Source: JBNLBS01 sp050303415 (lineage in GTDB: Bacteria; Pseudomonadota; Gammaproteobacteria; Methylococcales; Methylomonadaceae). From it: a stretch of 64,000 nt of DNA. This document shows, piece after piece, positions 26,910 to 37,114 of the stretch (position 1 is the stretch's first letter; every line of letters begins with the position of its first letter). Where the stretch lies: assembly GCA_050303415.1 (NCBI GenBank), contig JBNLBS010000010.1:77060-141059 (forward strand), in the 5' to 3' direction. A model generated the notes under the pieces. The model saw only the letters and a program-made list of their open reading frames with translations. It did not search any database and was not told where the DNA came from. A program made the position numbers and the translations under genes.

Positions 26910-29228
26910 TTAATTTCTAAGTGGTTTTCCCGTAGTCAACATATGCTCCAGGCGAGCCAATGTACTAGGCTGCTTTACCAGGTGTAAGAATGATTTTAAT
27001 TCCAGACTAAGCAGACAATCTTCAGTAAGGGGTTGGCTAAGGTCCGTATTGCCGCCACTTAATATATCTGCCAAGTGTGATGATATTTCAACATCATACT
27101 TGCTTGCTATACCTTGTTTATACAAGTTGTCAGCAGCCATTTTCATGGCAATTTTTGCTGTTTTCCCCGGCAATCGAAACTCAATTGGTTTCGGTGTAAT
27201 ATACTCAGCAACCAGAGAGAGCGCTTTGGATTTGGCGTCGGCCAGCAAACGGTCTTTGTTAATGGTGATGCCGTCTTGTTTGGCAACAAAAAGCATTTCT
27301 TTGGCTTCAATCGCCGACTTTGAAACCTTTGCCATAGCAATGGTTTCAAAGGCTGCTGCTAATGGCGGCATGGGGCCTCCTGGGCGCTTGGGGTTCTCCA
27401 GTTGTCGGCGTAAAAACTCTTTGCAGCCGCCCCAGGCCGGGACAAGGCCGACACCGACTTCAACCAGCCCCATATAGAGTTCGGCATGGGCTTGAATGGC
27501 ATCGCAATGCAGCAGAATTTCACAGCCGCCACCCAAGGCTAATCCACTCGGTGCACCAACCACGGGAAAGGGAGCGTATTTAATCGCTTGGTAGGTTTTT
27601 TGGCCTGTTTTGACCAGTTCTTCAACCGCTGTCCAGTCCTGTTTATTAATGGCATACATTAGTAAACCCAGGTTTGCCCCGGCGGAGAAATTATCGTCTT
27701 CATTATGAATGATTAAGGCATCAAAGTCCTGTTTGACCTTATCCAGGCTCAGTCTGATTAAAGCCATCATGTCCATATCCAGTGTATTCATTTTACTATG
27801 GAACTCCAGGCAGGCGACGCCATCACCAATATCCCATAGACTGGCCGACGGATTGGATAACAGTGCCGGCTTTTGAAGTTTAATATCAGCTAACAATAAC
27901 ACGCCGTCTGCTCTAGTAACGGGGTGGTAGTCTTTGTTTAAGTCGATATGGCTCAAACAGCCGTTATCCACTTTATAGATAACTTTGGTATTGTTAAGCA
28001 GGTCGGGAATGTTTCGATTTTCTGTCTTAAGCTTGTCAACAAACCAGTCAATGCCAATTCGATCCAATAGTTCAAAAGGACCAAATTTCCAGTTATAACC
28101 CAGCTTCATTGCTCTATCGATTGCGACAACATCATCCGCGATTTCCGGAATCAGGCGGGCGGCATAACACAGGGTTTGAGACATGACCTGCCAGGCATAT
28201 CGACAGCCAGGGTCATTGTTCGACAATAAAGCCTGAAGCCTTTCTGTGGCTGAACCGTCAAAACTAGGAGGCTCCAGTTTACTGCTTTTGCTGTATTGGC
28301 CATTCGCTAAATCAATGGACTCCTTAACTTTTTTACCATCGATGTGCTGTAAGCGATAAAACCCGCCTTTGCCTTTTCGTCCGGTATAGCCGTCAGCAAT
28401 CATTTGTTTTAATAATTCCGGTGATCGATTGATTTGGTGAAAAGCGTCATCGGCTGGTAGTGCCAGTTTGAAACCGGCCAGAATATGAGGAATTAGATCC
28501 AGGCCAACCAGGTCGAGTAAGCCAAAAATACCCGTTTTAGGGATGCCGAAAGGGGCCGAGATTGCACCGTCAGCCTGTTCAATCGTGATTTTACGCTCAA
28601 TGGCCTCCAACAAGCCGCATTGCAACCAAAAAGTGCCGATGCGGTTGGCAATAAAACCGGGGGTATCTTTACAGGTTACGCAGCCTTTTCCCAGCTTGAA
28701 ATCGGCAAATTGAGTGACTGTTTGCAGCAGTTTTGGATTAATACTTTTATCCGCGACCAGTTCCAACAGGCGCATGTACCGCGGAGGGTTAAAAAAGTGA
28801 GTGATCATAAAGCGCTGCTTAAAACTGTCCGGCATTTTTTGGCTCAACAGTGCCAGCGGCAGGGTAGAGGTATTGGATGAAATCAATGCATCGGAACGGC
28901 ATACGCCGTCAAATAACTGGTACAGGGTCTGTTTGACTTTAAGGTCTTCAATGACAGCTTCGATTACCCAGTCGACTTCGGTCAGATAATCCAAATGATC
29001 TTCAATATTGCCGGTAGTAATCAAACGGGCGTTTTTAGGATGCATTAGAGCTGCCGGCTCGGCTTTCAACAACTTTTGCAGGGCAGTTTCGGCAATAATA
29101 TTGCGGTTGTCAGTATCTTCAGGAACAATGTCGAGCAAATAAACTGGAATGCCGGCATTACTGATATGTGCAGCAATACTTGCTCCCATTACACCGGCAC
29201 CGACAACGGCTACTTTTTCTATCTTCAT
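26910..29228 (-). CDS. fadN: 3-hydroxyacyl-CoA dehydrogenase / enoyl-CoA hydratase, FadN type
   Basis: A 772-residue multifunctional beta-oxidation enzyme. The dehydrogenase part comes first (NAD site VVGAGVMGASIAAHI, then SSNTSTLPL and ITHFFNPP) and the crotonase part comes last (about 480-700, with SAGANLGL and GLALGGGCEILLHCD). That order, and the length, match FadN of Bacillus rather than E. coli FadB, which is reversed. The start is taken at ATG 29228 (MKIEKVAVVG), which overlaps the fadA stop by one base (TGATG); the longer frame would run into fadA. It hydrates and oxidises enoyl-CoA for the thiolase. Confidence 0.93.
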   Translation of the reverse strand: MKIEKVAVVGAGVMGASIAAHISNAGIPVYLLDIVPEDTDNRNIIAETALQKLLKAEPAALMHPKNARLITTGNIEDHLDYLTEVDWVIEAVIEDLKVKQTLYQLFDGVCRSDALISSNTSTLPLALLSQKMPDSFKQRFMITHFFNPPRYMRLLELVADKSINPKLLQTVTQFADFKLGKGCVTCKDTPGFIANRIGTFWLQCGLLEAIERKITIEQADGAISAPFGIPKTGIFGLLDLVGLDLIPHILAGFKLALPADDAFHQINRSPELLKQMIADGYTGRKGKGGFYRLQHIDGKKVKESIDLANGQYSKSSKLEPPSFDGSATERLQALLSNNDPGCRYAWQVMSQTLCYAARLIPEIADDVVAIDRAMKLGYNWKFGPFELLDRIGIDWFVDKLKTENRNIPDLLNNTKVIYKVDNGCLSHIDLNKDYHPVTRADGVLLLADIKLQKPALLSNPSASLWDIGDGVACLEFHSKMNTLDMDMMALIRLSLDKVKQDFDALIIHNEDDNFSAGANLGLLMYAINKQDWTAVEELVKTGQKTYQAIKYAPFPVVGAPSGLALGGGCEILLHCDAIQAHAELYMGLVEVGVGLVPAWGGCKEFLRRQLENPKRPGGPMPPLAAAFETIAMAKVSKSAIEAKEMLFVAKQDGITINKDRLLADAKSKALSLVAEYITPKPIEFRLPGKTAKIAMKMAADNLYKQGIASKYDVEISSHLADILSGGNTDLSQPLTEDCLLSLELKSFLHLVKQPSTLARLEHMLTTGKPLRN

Positions 29229-30367
29229 CAGATTGCCTCCAGAATCGTTGCAATACCCTGGCCGCCACCGATGCATTGCGTCGCCAGCGCATAGCGTTTG
29301 TTTTCACGCTTAAGCAGACTGGCTGCTTTGCCGGTAATGCGGGCACCGGTTGCGCCTAACGGATGGCCCAGTGCTATTGCCCCACCGTCGAGATTAAGTT
29401 TTTCTGCGGCAATCGGCATCTCGGCCAGCACGGCTAAAGACTGAACGGCAAAGGCTTCATTCAATTCGACGATATCCATGTCCGCCAGGGTAAGATTGGC
29501 TCTTTGTAAGGCTTTGGCAGTAGCTTTGACCGGGCCAATGCCCATAATATCCGGCGCACAGCCGGATATGGCAACAGACGTGATGCGCGCCATTTTTTCC
29601 AATCCATGCTGGTCGGCATAGTCTTCACTACAAACCAGAACTGCAGCCGCGCCGTCCGTCATAGGCGAGGATGTGCCGGCCGTTACACTCCCTGTTGCAC
29701 AGAAAGCAGGCTTTAACGCCGCTAATGCTTCGGCATTGGAATCCGGTCGAATACAGCCGTCTAGTTCAATACGTCCGGCTCGAACTGATTCTATGGCAAT
29801 AATCTCGTCCGTCAGTTTGCCGCTTTGTTGCGCAGCATAAGCTTTTTGATGGCTGAGCAGGGAAAACGCTTCCTGAGTTTTACGGGTGATCTGGTATTTT
29901 TCAGCCAGATTTTCCGCCGTATCACCCATGCTGATATATGCTTCCGGGTAAGATTTATACAGATCCGGGTTTGGCATATAGTTATAGCCCCCCATCGGAA
30001 TACGGGTCATGGATTCAACTCCGGCGCAGATAAAAACTTCACCGGCATTCATTTGAATGGCGCCGGCGGCATTATGAATGGCTTGCATGGAGGAGCCGCA
30101 AAAGCGGTTAATAGTCATACCGCCAATGGAGAGTGGCAGTTTTGCCAGATGAACAACAAGCCGGGCGGGATTAAGACCTTGCTCGCCTTCCGGAAAGGCA
30201 CATCCCAGGATCAAGTCTTCAATATCGGCAACATTCACCGCTGTTTTTTTGATTAAAGCGCTAACCACCTGGGCCGCAATATCATCGGGTCTGACGCTGA
30301 CCAGGGCACCTTTATGAGCAAGGGTAAAAGGTGATCTGCAATAACCTGCAATGACTACATTTTTCAT
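29228..30367 (-). CDS. fadA: Acetyl-CoA acyltransferase (thiolase)
   Basis: A 379-residue thiolase that cleaves 3-ketoacyl-CoA. INRFCGSSMQAIHNA holds the acylated Cys, NEAFAVQSLAVL and GGAIALGHPLGATGAR hold the catalytic His, and CIGGGQGIATIL holds the second Cys. The ATG at 30367 has GGGAGA 7 bases upstream and is preferred over the earlier in-frame start at 30382. It is translationally coupled to fadN and is probably transcribed with the upstream acyltransferase-hydrolase gene. Confidence 0.94.
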   Translation of the reverse strand: MKNVVIAGYCRSPFTLAHKGALVSVRPDDIAAQVVSALIKKTAVNVADIEDLILGCAFPEGEQGLNPARLVVHLAKLPLSIGGMTINRFCGSSMQAIHNAAGAIQMNAGEVFICAGVESMTRIPMGGYNYMPNPDLYKSYPEAYISMGDTAENLAEKYQITRKTQEAFSLLSHQKAYAAQQSGKLTDEIIAIESVRAGRIELDGCIRPDSNAEALAALKPAFCATGSVTAGTSSPMTDGAAAVLVCSEDYADQHGLEKMARITSVAISGCAPDIMGIGPVKATAKALQRANLTLADMDIVELNEAFAVQSLAVLAEMPIAAEKLNLDGGAIALGHPLGATGARITGKAASLLKRENKRYALATQCIGGGQGIATILEAI

Positions 30368-30404
30368 GATCAAGTCTCCCAAAGTGCTTAAATAGAAATG
30401 ATTA

Positions 30405-32711
30405 TTAAGAGGGGGTAGTGGATTTGCGCTGCTTGTTAATATCGTTTAAAAAATCATCAATAACGGTCCAGGTATTATTCGTGTTTTCCATTAAAATACC
30501 ATGTCGACCGGCATTGATTGTTTTGCATTGTTTATGGCTCGAGCCCAGTTTGCTAAAGATTATTTCAGCGCTGCTATAATCAACGACAGGGTCATTATCG
30601 GCAAAGATAACTTGAGTTGGAATGTCGATATCAGGTAATACTTCTTCCATGTCCTGGGTCAGTTTTTTGAGTTCATACAGGCTTTTTATCGGGATGTTGC
30701 GATAATTAATTTTAGGATGCTCCGGGTCGTTTTCGATAAATGACTTCACGCCTTTAAACGCTGAGATTCCTTCAACAAATTTATTGCTGCCATGTATGAT
30801 TGGTACCAGCATCATAGTTTTATCAACAAATTTTAAAGGTACTGCAACGGCAACGACAGCCATAATTTCCTCTTCTTTCGTTGCCGCCATTTTTAACGCC
30901 AAGGCTCCACCGGTGGAAAAACCAATCAGTATTGTGCTGTGGCACAGATTATTGAGAATTTTGTAGCCTCTTTGAACTGAGCCATACCAGTCCTGCCAAT
31001 CTTGTACGCCAAGAGCATAAGGTGATGAGCCGTGGCCTTTGAGACGTATTCCCAGTACGGTGTAACCTTGTAAAGTTAAGTAATCGGCATAGTTTTTTAG
31101 CTCTGCCGGACTGGCTAAAAGGCCATGAATCAGCAAAATGCCAATGCCGTTGGCCTTTTTTGGGGTTAACAGGAATGGCCTGGCGTCGGCATTAAAAGTT
31201 TCCTGTTGGTTGATATCGTCAAAGCGACGTTTGGAAAAAAAATTCTTTTCCCAGTTCAGTGCACGCAACTCGTCATCAAAGTGCCATTGCGCTAGCTGCC
31301 GTTTAGTAATTTTATCAAATTCGGATAATGCTTTAATAACTGTTTGTCGAATGAATGAAATCGGTTCAGCTTCGTTGTAATAGACAATAATCAGGTTTTC
31401 CAGGCGAACGCTGTCTATATCATATTCCTTAATCAGTTTGGGTAAAAACTGATAGCAATCTTCATGTTCGATAATCAGCTCATGTTCTATTGCCGAATCT
31501 ATAAAGTGCCTAAAACGTTTGTTGGTGCCGGCAACTAAATCACTGTAAGCATCAGGGTTTAGCAGGCTGCCGTGTAGATAAATTTGAGTGTTTTTCTGGA
31601 GCAGTTTAACGGCAATATACAGTGCAGTATAAAACCGGTATTTCTCTATTTGTAATTGTTTTTGGTCAATAAAATGCATGATCAGCGTTGCTGCCAAATG
31701 ACTTAAATTTATAGTGACATTCGAGTAAATATCCTGCATATATTGATTACGTGTATCGCGAGCGCTTTTTTTAAAATACGCCCCCAACATTTTTTGTCGC
31801 CAATTTTTAGGTGAAGAATGCAAAGAGAAAACTTCTTCCAACGAAGTGAATTCAGACGCGACTAATTCGAGCAAATAGCGATTCCACCAGTGCCAAACCT
31901 GATAAGGGTCAACCGGTTTACCCATACGGATATCCATGTCGGTGTCTTTTAACAGAATATTACCTTCAATAATTAACTCCTCAGTCTGCCTATAGCTTAA
32001 ACCGTCGGCAAATAGTTCAACACCTTGTTGTAATATATTTTCAGATGATCTGATTGGGTAAAAGGTAATATTGGCAGGTACAATCAATGTCGGTCTAAGC
32101 GCTGAAACCAATAACTGCTCCAGGCTTCCCAACCCCATGGTCTGTTTCCACTGTTCAAGCTGGTTATAGTCTTTTTTACTGTAGGTGTTTCTCACAGTGG
32201 CTTTAAATGCTTCAAGCCCTTGTGCCAGCACCGCAGCACCGGTGTGATGTTTACGCCGTTCACCTTTGATACGCGATAAAATGCTGAATTGGCCTTGTTT
32301 ATCCATAACCCGACGATCTTTAACCATCCCCCCTTCTGGAAAGATGATTACTTTTCGCCCTTTTAAAATATGTGTCGCCAGCAGGGGAAACAAATTGTGA
32401 TGATTATGAGGGAAAACGCCAACATGGCTTAAATACCGGGATAATACGTTGTCAGAACGAAAAAATTCCCCGGAGGCTATGGCACAACTGTAGGCACCGG
32501 ACTCTTCAAAAATCAGAAACTGTGGAATAAAGGTTTCAAAACGTGAAAAGTGGTTAAACAGAAATATATCACCTTGTTTAACCTGTTTTTTGCCATGCAG
32601 TTTCAGTTTTACACTGAGCATTTTTTGCAGCGAACGAAACACTTTAACTGATCTGTCATACAGTTCAGTATCAATATCGTACCAATCATCAGGGTAAGAG
32701 CGGTCGTCCAT
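30405..32711 (-). CDS. PlsC-like acyltransferase fused to alpha/beta hydrolase
   Basis: A 768-residue two-part enzyme. The N-terminal half carries a glycerol-3-P/lyso-lipid acyltransferase motif NHFSRFE (HX4E instead of the usual HX4D) and the FPEGGMV block. The middle part is unassigned. The C-terminal 250 residues form an alpha/beta hydrolase: LLIHGLLAS oxyanion region, nucleophile Ser in GFSTGGA, Asp in DNDPVVD and His in GRHGIL. It lies just upstream of fadA-fadN on the same strand, so it probably moves fatty acyl groups in or out of lipids before oxidation. The pairing of activities and the HX4E change are unusual. Confidence 0.85.
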   Translation of the reverse strand: MDDRSYPDDWYDIDTELYDRSVKVFRSLQKMLSVKLKLHGKKQVKQGDIFLFNHFSRFETFIPQFLIFEESGAYSCAIASGEFFRSDNVLSRYLSHVGVFPHNHHNLFPLLATHILKGRKVIIFPEGGMVKDRRVMDKQGQFSILSRIKGERRKHHTGAAVLAQGLEAFKATVRNTYSKKDYNQLEQWKQTMGLGSLEQLLVSALRPTLIVPANITFYPIRSSENILQQGVELFADGLSYRQTEELIIEGNILLKDTDMDIRMGKPVDPYQVWHWWNRYLLELVASEFTSLEEVFSLHSSPKNWRQKMLGAYFKKSARDTRNQYMQDIYSNVTINLSHLAATLIMHFIDQKQLQIEKYRFYTALYIAVKLLQKNTQIYLHGSLLNPDAYSDLVAGTNKRFRHFIDSAIEHELIIEHEDCYQFLPKLIKEYDIDSVRLENLIIVYYNEAEPISFIRQTVIKALSEFDKITKRQLAQWHFDDELRALNWEKNFFSKRRFDDINQQETFNADARPFLLTPKKANGIGILLIHGLLASPAELKNYADYLTLQGYTVLGIRLKGHGSSPYALGVQDWQDWYGSVQRGYKILNNLCHSTILIGFSTGGALALKMAATKEEEIMAVVAVAVPLKFVDKTMMLVPIIHGSNKFVEGISAFKGVKSFIENDPEHPKINYRNIPIKSLYELKKLTQDMEEVLPDIDIPTQVIFADNDPVVDYSSAEIIFSKLGSSHKQCKTINAGRHGILMENTNNTWTVIDDFLNDINKQRKSTTPS

Positions 32712-32868
32712 TTTTATTATCCTATATGGGTAATAAGCCTTGTTTATTGGAAAAAAAAGTTGGGAGCAAAGTTCATTTTAACTATAGCAGTAAATAACTA
32801 ATTCAATGTTTATATATGGATCCGTCAAAATTGAACTATCTTTACTAGCAAAGCTTCTTAATTAACAT

Positions 32869-34002
32869 ATGCAAAATAAGACAGATGACACAATGACAAC
32901 AGCAGCACTGGAAGTAGTGGGTCAAGGCAGTAGTGGTGAGATTTTTCTGAAGGGTTGCTGGAGTTTAAGGAATGTTGCAGAAGACCTGCTGTTGCAGAAA
33001 AAACTTGTCAAGGTAGGTCAAAATAGCGCTTATACATGGAACTTGTCGCAACTTGAACAGTTGGATGCTGCCGTCGCCTTGATGCTATGGCAGGCATGGG
33101 GAGGAAAAATACCGGTAAACAGTCAAATTAAAGCCGAACATCTGTATTTATTTGAACGCTGGTATAAACCGTTCGAGCCTGCCCGGCAAGATGAAAAAAT
33201 GATTAGAGCGCTGATCATTTATATTGTTCGGTTAGTGGAAAATTTCTTTGATCATATACTTAGCTGGACCGCTTTGTTAGGTAAATTATTTCTGGATTCG
33301 TGTTATCTATTTAAACATCCGGGCAAGATTCCCTGGTTGGAAATTGCGCAGACTATTTTTGATGCCGGAGTTCGGGCATTAGGTATAACTGCTTTAGTTG
33401 GATTTTTAATCGGCATTGTATTGAGTTATTTGTCTTCACTGCAGCTACAGATATTTGGTGCGGAAATATACATTATTGATATCTTGGGCATGAGCATCAT
33501 TCGGGAGCTCGGGCCGTTATTGGCGGCAATTCTGGTTGCCGGACGCTCAGGTTCGGCAATGACTGCACAATTAGGTATTATGCGGGTGACCGAAGAATTG
33601 GACGCATTGTCGGCCATGGGCATTTCTCATTCATTGCGATTGATTTTTCCTAAAGTTGTCGCGTTAGTTGTCATTTTGCCTTTATTAACCGTATGGACTG
33701 ACGCGGCAGGACTTTTCGGCGGCATGTTATCGGCTCAAAATATGCTGGATATTAGTTTTCAGCAGTTCTTCTTGCGTTTACCGGATGCGGTGCCACTGGC
33801 AAATGTTTTTATTGGTTTGGGTAAGGCGGCAGTCTTTGGTTTGATGATTGCATTAATTGCCTGCCATTATGGGTTCCTTATTAAGCCTAATACGGAAAGT
33901 TTAGGTCGTGAAACCACTAATTCAGTCGTCGCATCAATCACTGTAGTGATTATTGTGGATGCGATATTTGCTATATTGACCAGAGACGTAGGTTTGCCAT
34001 AA
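32869..34002 (+). CDS. MlaE-type ABC permease with N-terminal STAS-like domain
   Basis: A 377-residue inner-membrane permease of a phospholipid transporter. The first 100 residues look like a STAS-like domain (LEVVGQGSSGEIFLKG, then a LDAAVALMLW helix) fused to the MlaE domain. The MlaE part has the characteristic IDILGMSIIRELGPLLAAILVAGRSGSAMTA-type region and TEELDALSAMGIS. The stop overlaps the next start. E. coli keeps the STAS protein MlaB as a separate gene, so this is the fused arrangement. It starts a four-gene transporter operon. Confidence 0.92.
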   Translation: MQNKTDDTMTTAALEVVGQGSSGEIFLKGCWSLRNVAEDLLLQKKLVKVGQNSAYTWNLSQLEQLDAAVALMLWQAWGGKIPVNSQIKAEHLYLFERWYKPFEPARQDEKMIRALIIYIVRLVENFFDHILSWTALLGKLFLDSCYLFKHPGKIPWLEIAQTIFDAGVRALGITALVGFLIGIVLSYLSSLQLQIFGAEIYIIDILGMSIIRELGPLLAAILVAGRSGSAMTAQLGIMRVTEELDALSAMGISHSLRLIFPKVVALVVILPLLTVWTDAAGLFGGMLSAQNMLDISFQQFFLRLPDAVPLANVFIGLGKAAVFGLMIALIACHYGFLIKPNTESLGRETTNSVVASITVVIIVDAIFAILTRDVGLP

Positions 34003-34781
34003 TGTCCGATCATGTTATACGTGTGGAAAATTTGTGGACTTATCTGGCGGATAAACTGGTTCATCAGGATATTAGTTTTTCGTTGTCCGGCGGTGAGATC
34101 CTGGGGCTGGTTGGTGCTTCCGGCTGTGGAAAAACGACATTGTTACGGGAAATTATCGGCCTACAGGCGCCCAGCCGGGGTAATATTTATGTGCTGGGGG
34201 AATCGTTACACCGGACAAATTCTGTCCACCAGCAAAAATTACGCAATTACTGTGGCGTGTTATTTCAGAATGGCGCATTGTTCAGTTCGTTAAATGTGTT
34301 TGAGAATATTGCCTTTCCATTACTGGAGTTAGGCTTTAAGAATATTGCACAGGTTGAACAGTTGGTTTATATGAAGATAGCCATGGTCGGCTTAAAACCA
34401 CAAGATGCCTTATTAAAGCCGGCTGAACTGTCCGGAGGTATGAGGAAAAGAGTGGCATTGGCTCGTGCCTTGATACTGGAACCGGGCTTATTATTGCTGG
34501 ACGAACCAACCTCAGGGCTGGACCCTATTGCCAGCGAGGATTTTGTCAGCTTATTATCAGAACTGTATCAGGAGCTGAAGTTTACCGTGGTTATGGTTAC
34601 ACATGATTTACATGTTTTGCGCGATTTATGTACCCGGATTGCGGTTTTGGCAAATCATCAACTGGCCGCTTATGGTACATTGGATGAGGTGTTAATGTCT
34701 CAACATCCCTATGTGAATTCTTTTTTTCAAAATAAAAGGGCAAACCGCGTGTTTAAAGATCACGAGGCTAATCATGTCTAA
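34002..34781 (+). CDS. MlaF-type ABC transporter ATPase
   Basis: A 259-residue ATPase powering the lipid transporter. Walker A GASGCGKTT, the Q-loop FQNGALF, the signature LSGGMRKRVALARAL, Walker B LLLLDEPTSGLDP and the switch THD are all in place. It overlaps the permease stop (TAATG) and the following gene by 8 bases, so the subunits are made together. Confidence 0.95.
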   Translation: MSDHVIRVENLWTYLADKLVHQDISFSLSGGEILGLVGASGCGKTTLLREIIGLQAPSRGNIYVLGESLHRTNSVHQQKLRNYCGVLFQNGALFSSLNVFENIAFPLLELGFKNIAQVEQLVYMKIAMVGLKPQDALLKPAELSGGMRKRVALARALILEPGLLLLDEPTSGLDPIASEDFVSLLSELYQELKFTVVMVTHDLHVLRDLCTRIAVLANHQLAAYGTLDEVLMSQHPYVNSFFQNKRANRVFKDHEANHV

Positions 34782-35598
34782 AGACAAACATGCATTGGTA
34801 GCAGGCTTATTTATAATTGTTTTGGTTACAGCAACCGTTATAGCTATCCATTGGATTGGAAATTTTGATCGCGAACGCAATACTTACGTGGTCTCCAGTC
34901 GAGGTGTGGTATCCGGCTTAAACCCGGAGTCAACCGTTTTTTATCGGGGCATTGCGGTAGGCAAGGTGATCAAAGTATTTTTTGACCCGAACGATTCCAA
35001 AGTCATTCTAATTCCAATAGAAGTGGATACAAATATCAAGCTGACGCAGGATGTCTATGCTACGTTGCGACTCAAAGGCGTTACCGGGCTGACGCAGATA
35101 GAATTAAAAAATGCAGGCCATAATGATGAGTTGCTGCCGGTCGGAATAAACTCAGCTCATACCATTCCATTGTTACCCTCAATAACCGACAAATTTATGT
35201 TGTCGGGTGAGGATATAATGCATAAGGTTGATCAATTGTTAACCAGTATCAACCGATTATTAACGGAGGAAAACAGTCGTCATATAGTAGGGATTTTAGC
35301 TAATCTGAAAGAGGTGTCAGATAGACTGGCCGGTATGCAGGACAGAGCGGATAAAGCTCTGATAGGTTTGCCTGAACTAAGAGCGGATGCTCATAAAACC
35401 TTAAACAACATAGAAGGATTGACTTTGGAATTAAGGGCTGAAACTCCCAAAATAGGTGAATTACTCGGTGAACTTAAAGCGACGGTTATACAAGTAAAAC
35501 GGGTGGCCACTATGCTGGATAATAACCCGCAGGCGTTACTGCTGGGCAAACAGCTGCCGGAACCCGGCCCGGGTGAGCCTGGTTATGAGGCGCCGTGA
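34774..35598 (+). CDS. MlaD/MCE-domain substrate-binding protein
   Basis: A 274-residue protein with one N-terminal membrane helix (about 8-27) and a single periplasmic MCE domain (about 40-115, VSSRGVVSGLNPESTVFYRGIAVGKV-type start). A long helical tail follows. MCE rings form the lipid channel of Mla-type systems between the inner membrane and the outer envelope. It overlaps both neighbours and belongs to the same operon. Confidence 0.92.
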   Translation: MSKDKHALVAGLFIIVLVTATVIAIHWIGNFDRERNTYVVSSRGVVSGLNPESTVFYRGIAVGKVIKVFFDPNDSKVILIPIEVDTNIKLTQDVYATLRLKGVTGLTQIELKNAGHNDELLPVGINSAHTIPLLPSITDKFMLSGEDIMHKVDQLLTSINRLLTEENSRHIVGILANLKEVSDRLAGMQDRADKALIGLPELRADAHKTLNNIEGLTLELRAETPKIGELLGELKATVIQVKRVATMLDNNPQALLLGKQLPEPGPGEPGYEAP

Positions 35599-36161
35599 TG
35601 AAGGGGATAAGTATTCTGGTGTCATTGTTGACTTTAACTGCTTGTACTTTAATAGCAAGACCGCTGCAGGTAAATTCACATGATTTAGGCCCTGGCGTTC
35701 AGCAAAAAAGTAGAGTAACCCCTGGTGCCGGTGTGCTTAAGGTGGATGCGCCCGAATGGCTTTGGGATAATCGAATTCGATATCGTCTGTTGTATTCTGT
35801 GCCTACCCGAATCCGGTTTTATTCGCTTGATAATTGGATCGCACCGGTACCGGCTTTGTTGCAACATCATATTATCCTGCCGGAAAAGTTCTCCTGTGTG
35901 CTGAATATAAGATTGCTGGATTTTGAACAGCAATTCATGACGGCCAATCAGGCACAGGTTATTTTAAAGCTGTCTTTAAAGTTGCGTTCTAAGGATAACA
36001 AAAAACTACTCGGTAAAACCGAACTATCTCTGGACAGAAAATCCGCTCAAGCCGATGCTTTGGGCGCGGTAAACGGTTTTTCTGAACTCACTCAGCAAGC
36101 CAATAAAGTCATTCATCAATGGTTGCAGGCTCAAGCCAAGACGGGTTGCCTGAAATTTTAG
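35598..36161 (+). CDS. ABC-type transport auxiliary lipoprotein (PqiC-like)
   Basis: A 187-residue lipoprotein. A short signal peptide ends in the lipobox LTAC, so Cys16 or so would be lipidated. The mature part has VLKVDAPEWLWDNRIRYRL and the tail of an ABC_trans_aux/PqiC domain. Such proteins help MCE transporters pass lipids to the outer membrane. The start overlaps the stop of the MCE gene (TGATG); a GTG one codon earlier is also possible. Confidence 0.85.
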   Translation: MKGISILVSLLTLTACTLIARPLQVNSHDLGPGVQQKSRVTPGAGVLKVDAPEWLWDNRIRYRLLYSVPTRIRFYSLDNWIAPVPALLQHHIILPEKFSCVLNIRLLDFEQQFMTANQAQVILKLSLKLRSKDNKKLLGKTELSLDRKSAQADALGAVNGFSELTQQANKVIHQWLQAQAKTGCLKF

Positions 36162-36339
36162 ACCAAATTACTGTGTTTTTCTGTACTGGCTGTTAGGGTA
36201 TAATCGGCCGGTTCAGACTTATGCTGCCCAGTCTTCTGTCTCATTTTATTTGTTGATTCATAAGAAAAAAAACAAATCTGAAAATAAAAACTAATGTCTG
36301 GGCGGTCGAATACTAATTATAACGAGGAGTACACGGTTT

Positions 36340-37098
36340 ATGTGTTGGAGTGGAGAGGCATCGGGCGTATTAGCGGCTGCCGGTTTAACTACTGCGGCTT
36401 ATGTCGCAATTAAGGGTGAATCAAAAGAACTATGGATTCCATTAACCTATTTTGCGTTAATGGAATTATTGCAGGCGGTCACTTATATCTATATTGATCT
36501 ATGCGATGACCCCAATAATCAGATACTCACGCTATTTGGTTATCTACATGTGGCCTTCCAGCCATTTTTTGTCAATATGGTGGCGATGTATTTCATTCCT
36601 GAAAGCGTCAAAATAAAAATACGCACAACGGTTTATACCATTTGTGCCATCGGTACTGTATCGATGATGATAAAAATGTATCCGTTCGGCTGGGCCGGTT
36701 CTTGTAACATTGGTGTGGAAGGTTTTTGCGGACCTTCGATTTGCTCGGTATCTGGCGATTGGCATATAGCATGGCAAATGCCGTTAAATGGCATATTGTC
36801 TGACCCGATTGGATGGTTATTTGATTTTGACTGGGGATTGCATGCACTAACCTATATATTAGTGTCTTTTATCTTGCCAACTCTATACGGTTCCTGGCGT
36901 TTTGTTGGATTTCATTTTTTAATCGGACCTTTTATTGCGGATATTACTACAACAGATCCGAATGAATTTTCAGCAGTCTGGTGTCTTTTCTCAATTGCCT
37001 TGTGCGTATCGGTGATTAAAACTCCGATCAGAAAACATTTACATGTTAAAACATGGCCGTTCTATAACCGGGCGCATAAAATCAGTGACGATTTATAG
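36340..37098 (+). CDS. DUF5765 membrane protein
   Basis: A 252-residue polytopic protein with about seven hydrophobic helices. It begins MCWSGEASGVLAAAG, the MCWS start that marks the DUF5765 family. Further conserved-looking parts are YFALMELLQAVTY, HVAFQPFFVN and DFDWGLHALTY. The ring of Glu, His and Gln in the helices could bind a ligand or metal, but no function is known. GAGGAG lies about 12 bases before the ATG. It is followed by a hairpin and then the multihaem cytochrome. Confidence 0.8.
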   Translation: MCWSGEASGVLAAAGLTTAAYVAIKGESKELWIPLTYFALMELLQAVTYIYIDLCDDPNNQILTLFGYLHVAFQPFFVNMVAMYFIPESVKIKIRTTVYTICAIGTVSMMIKMYPFGWAGSCNIGVEGFCGPSICSVSGDWHIAWQMPLNGILSDPIGWLFDFDWGLHALTYILVSFILPTLYGSWRFVGFHFLIGPFIADITTTDPNEFSAVWCLFSIALCVSVIKTPIRKHLHVKTWPFYNRAHKISDDL

Positions 37099-37114
37099 CT
37101 CGCTTTAGCATTTG

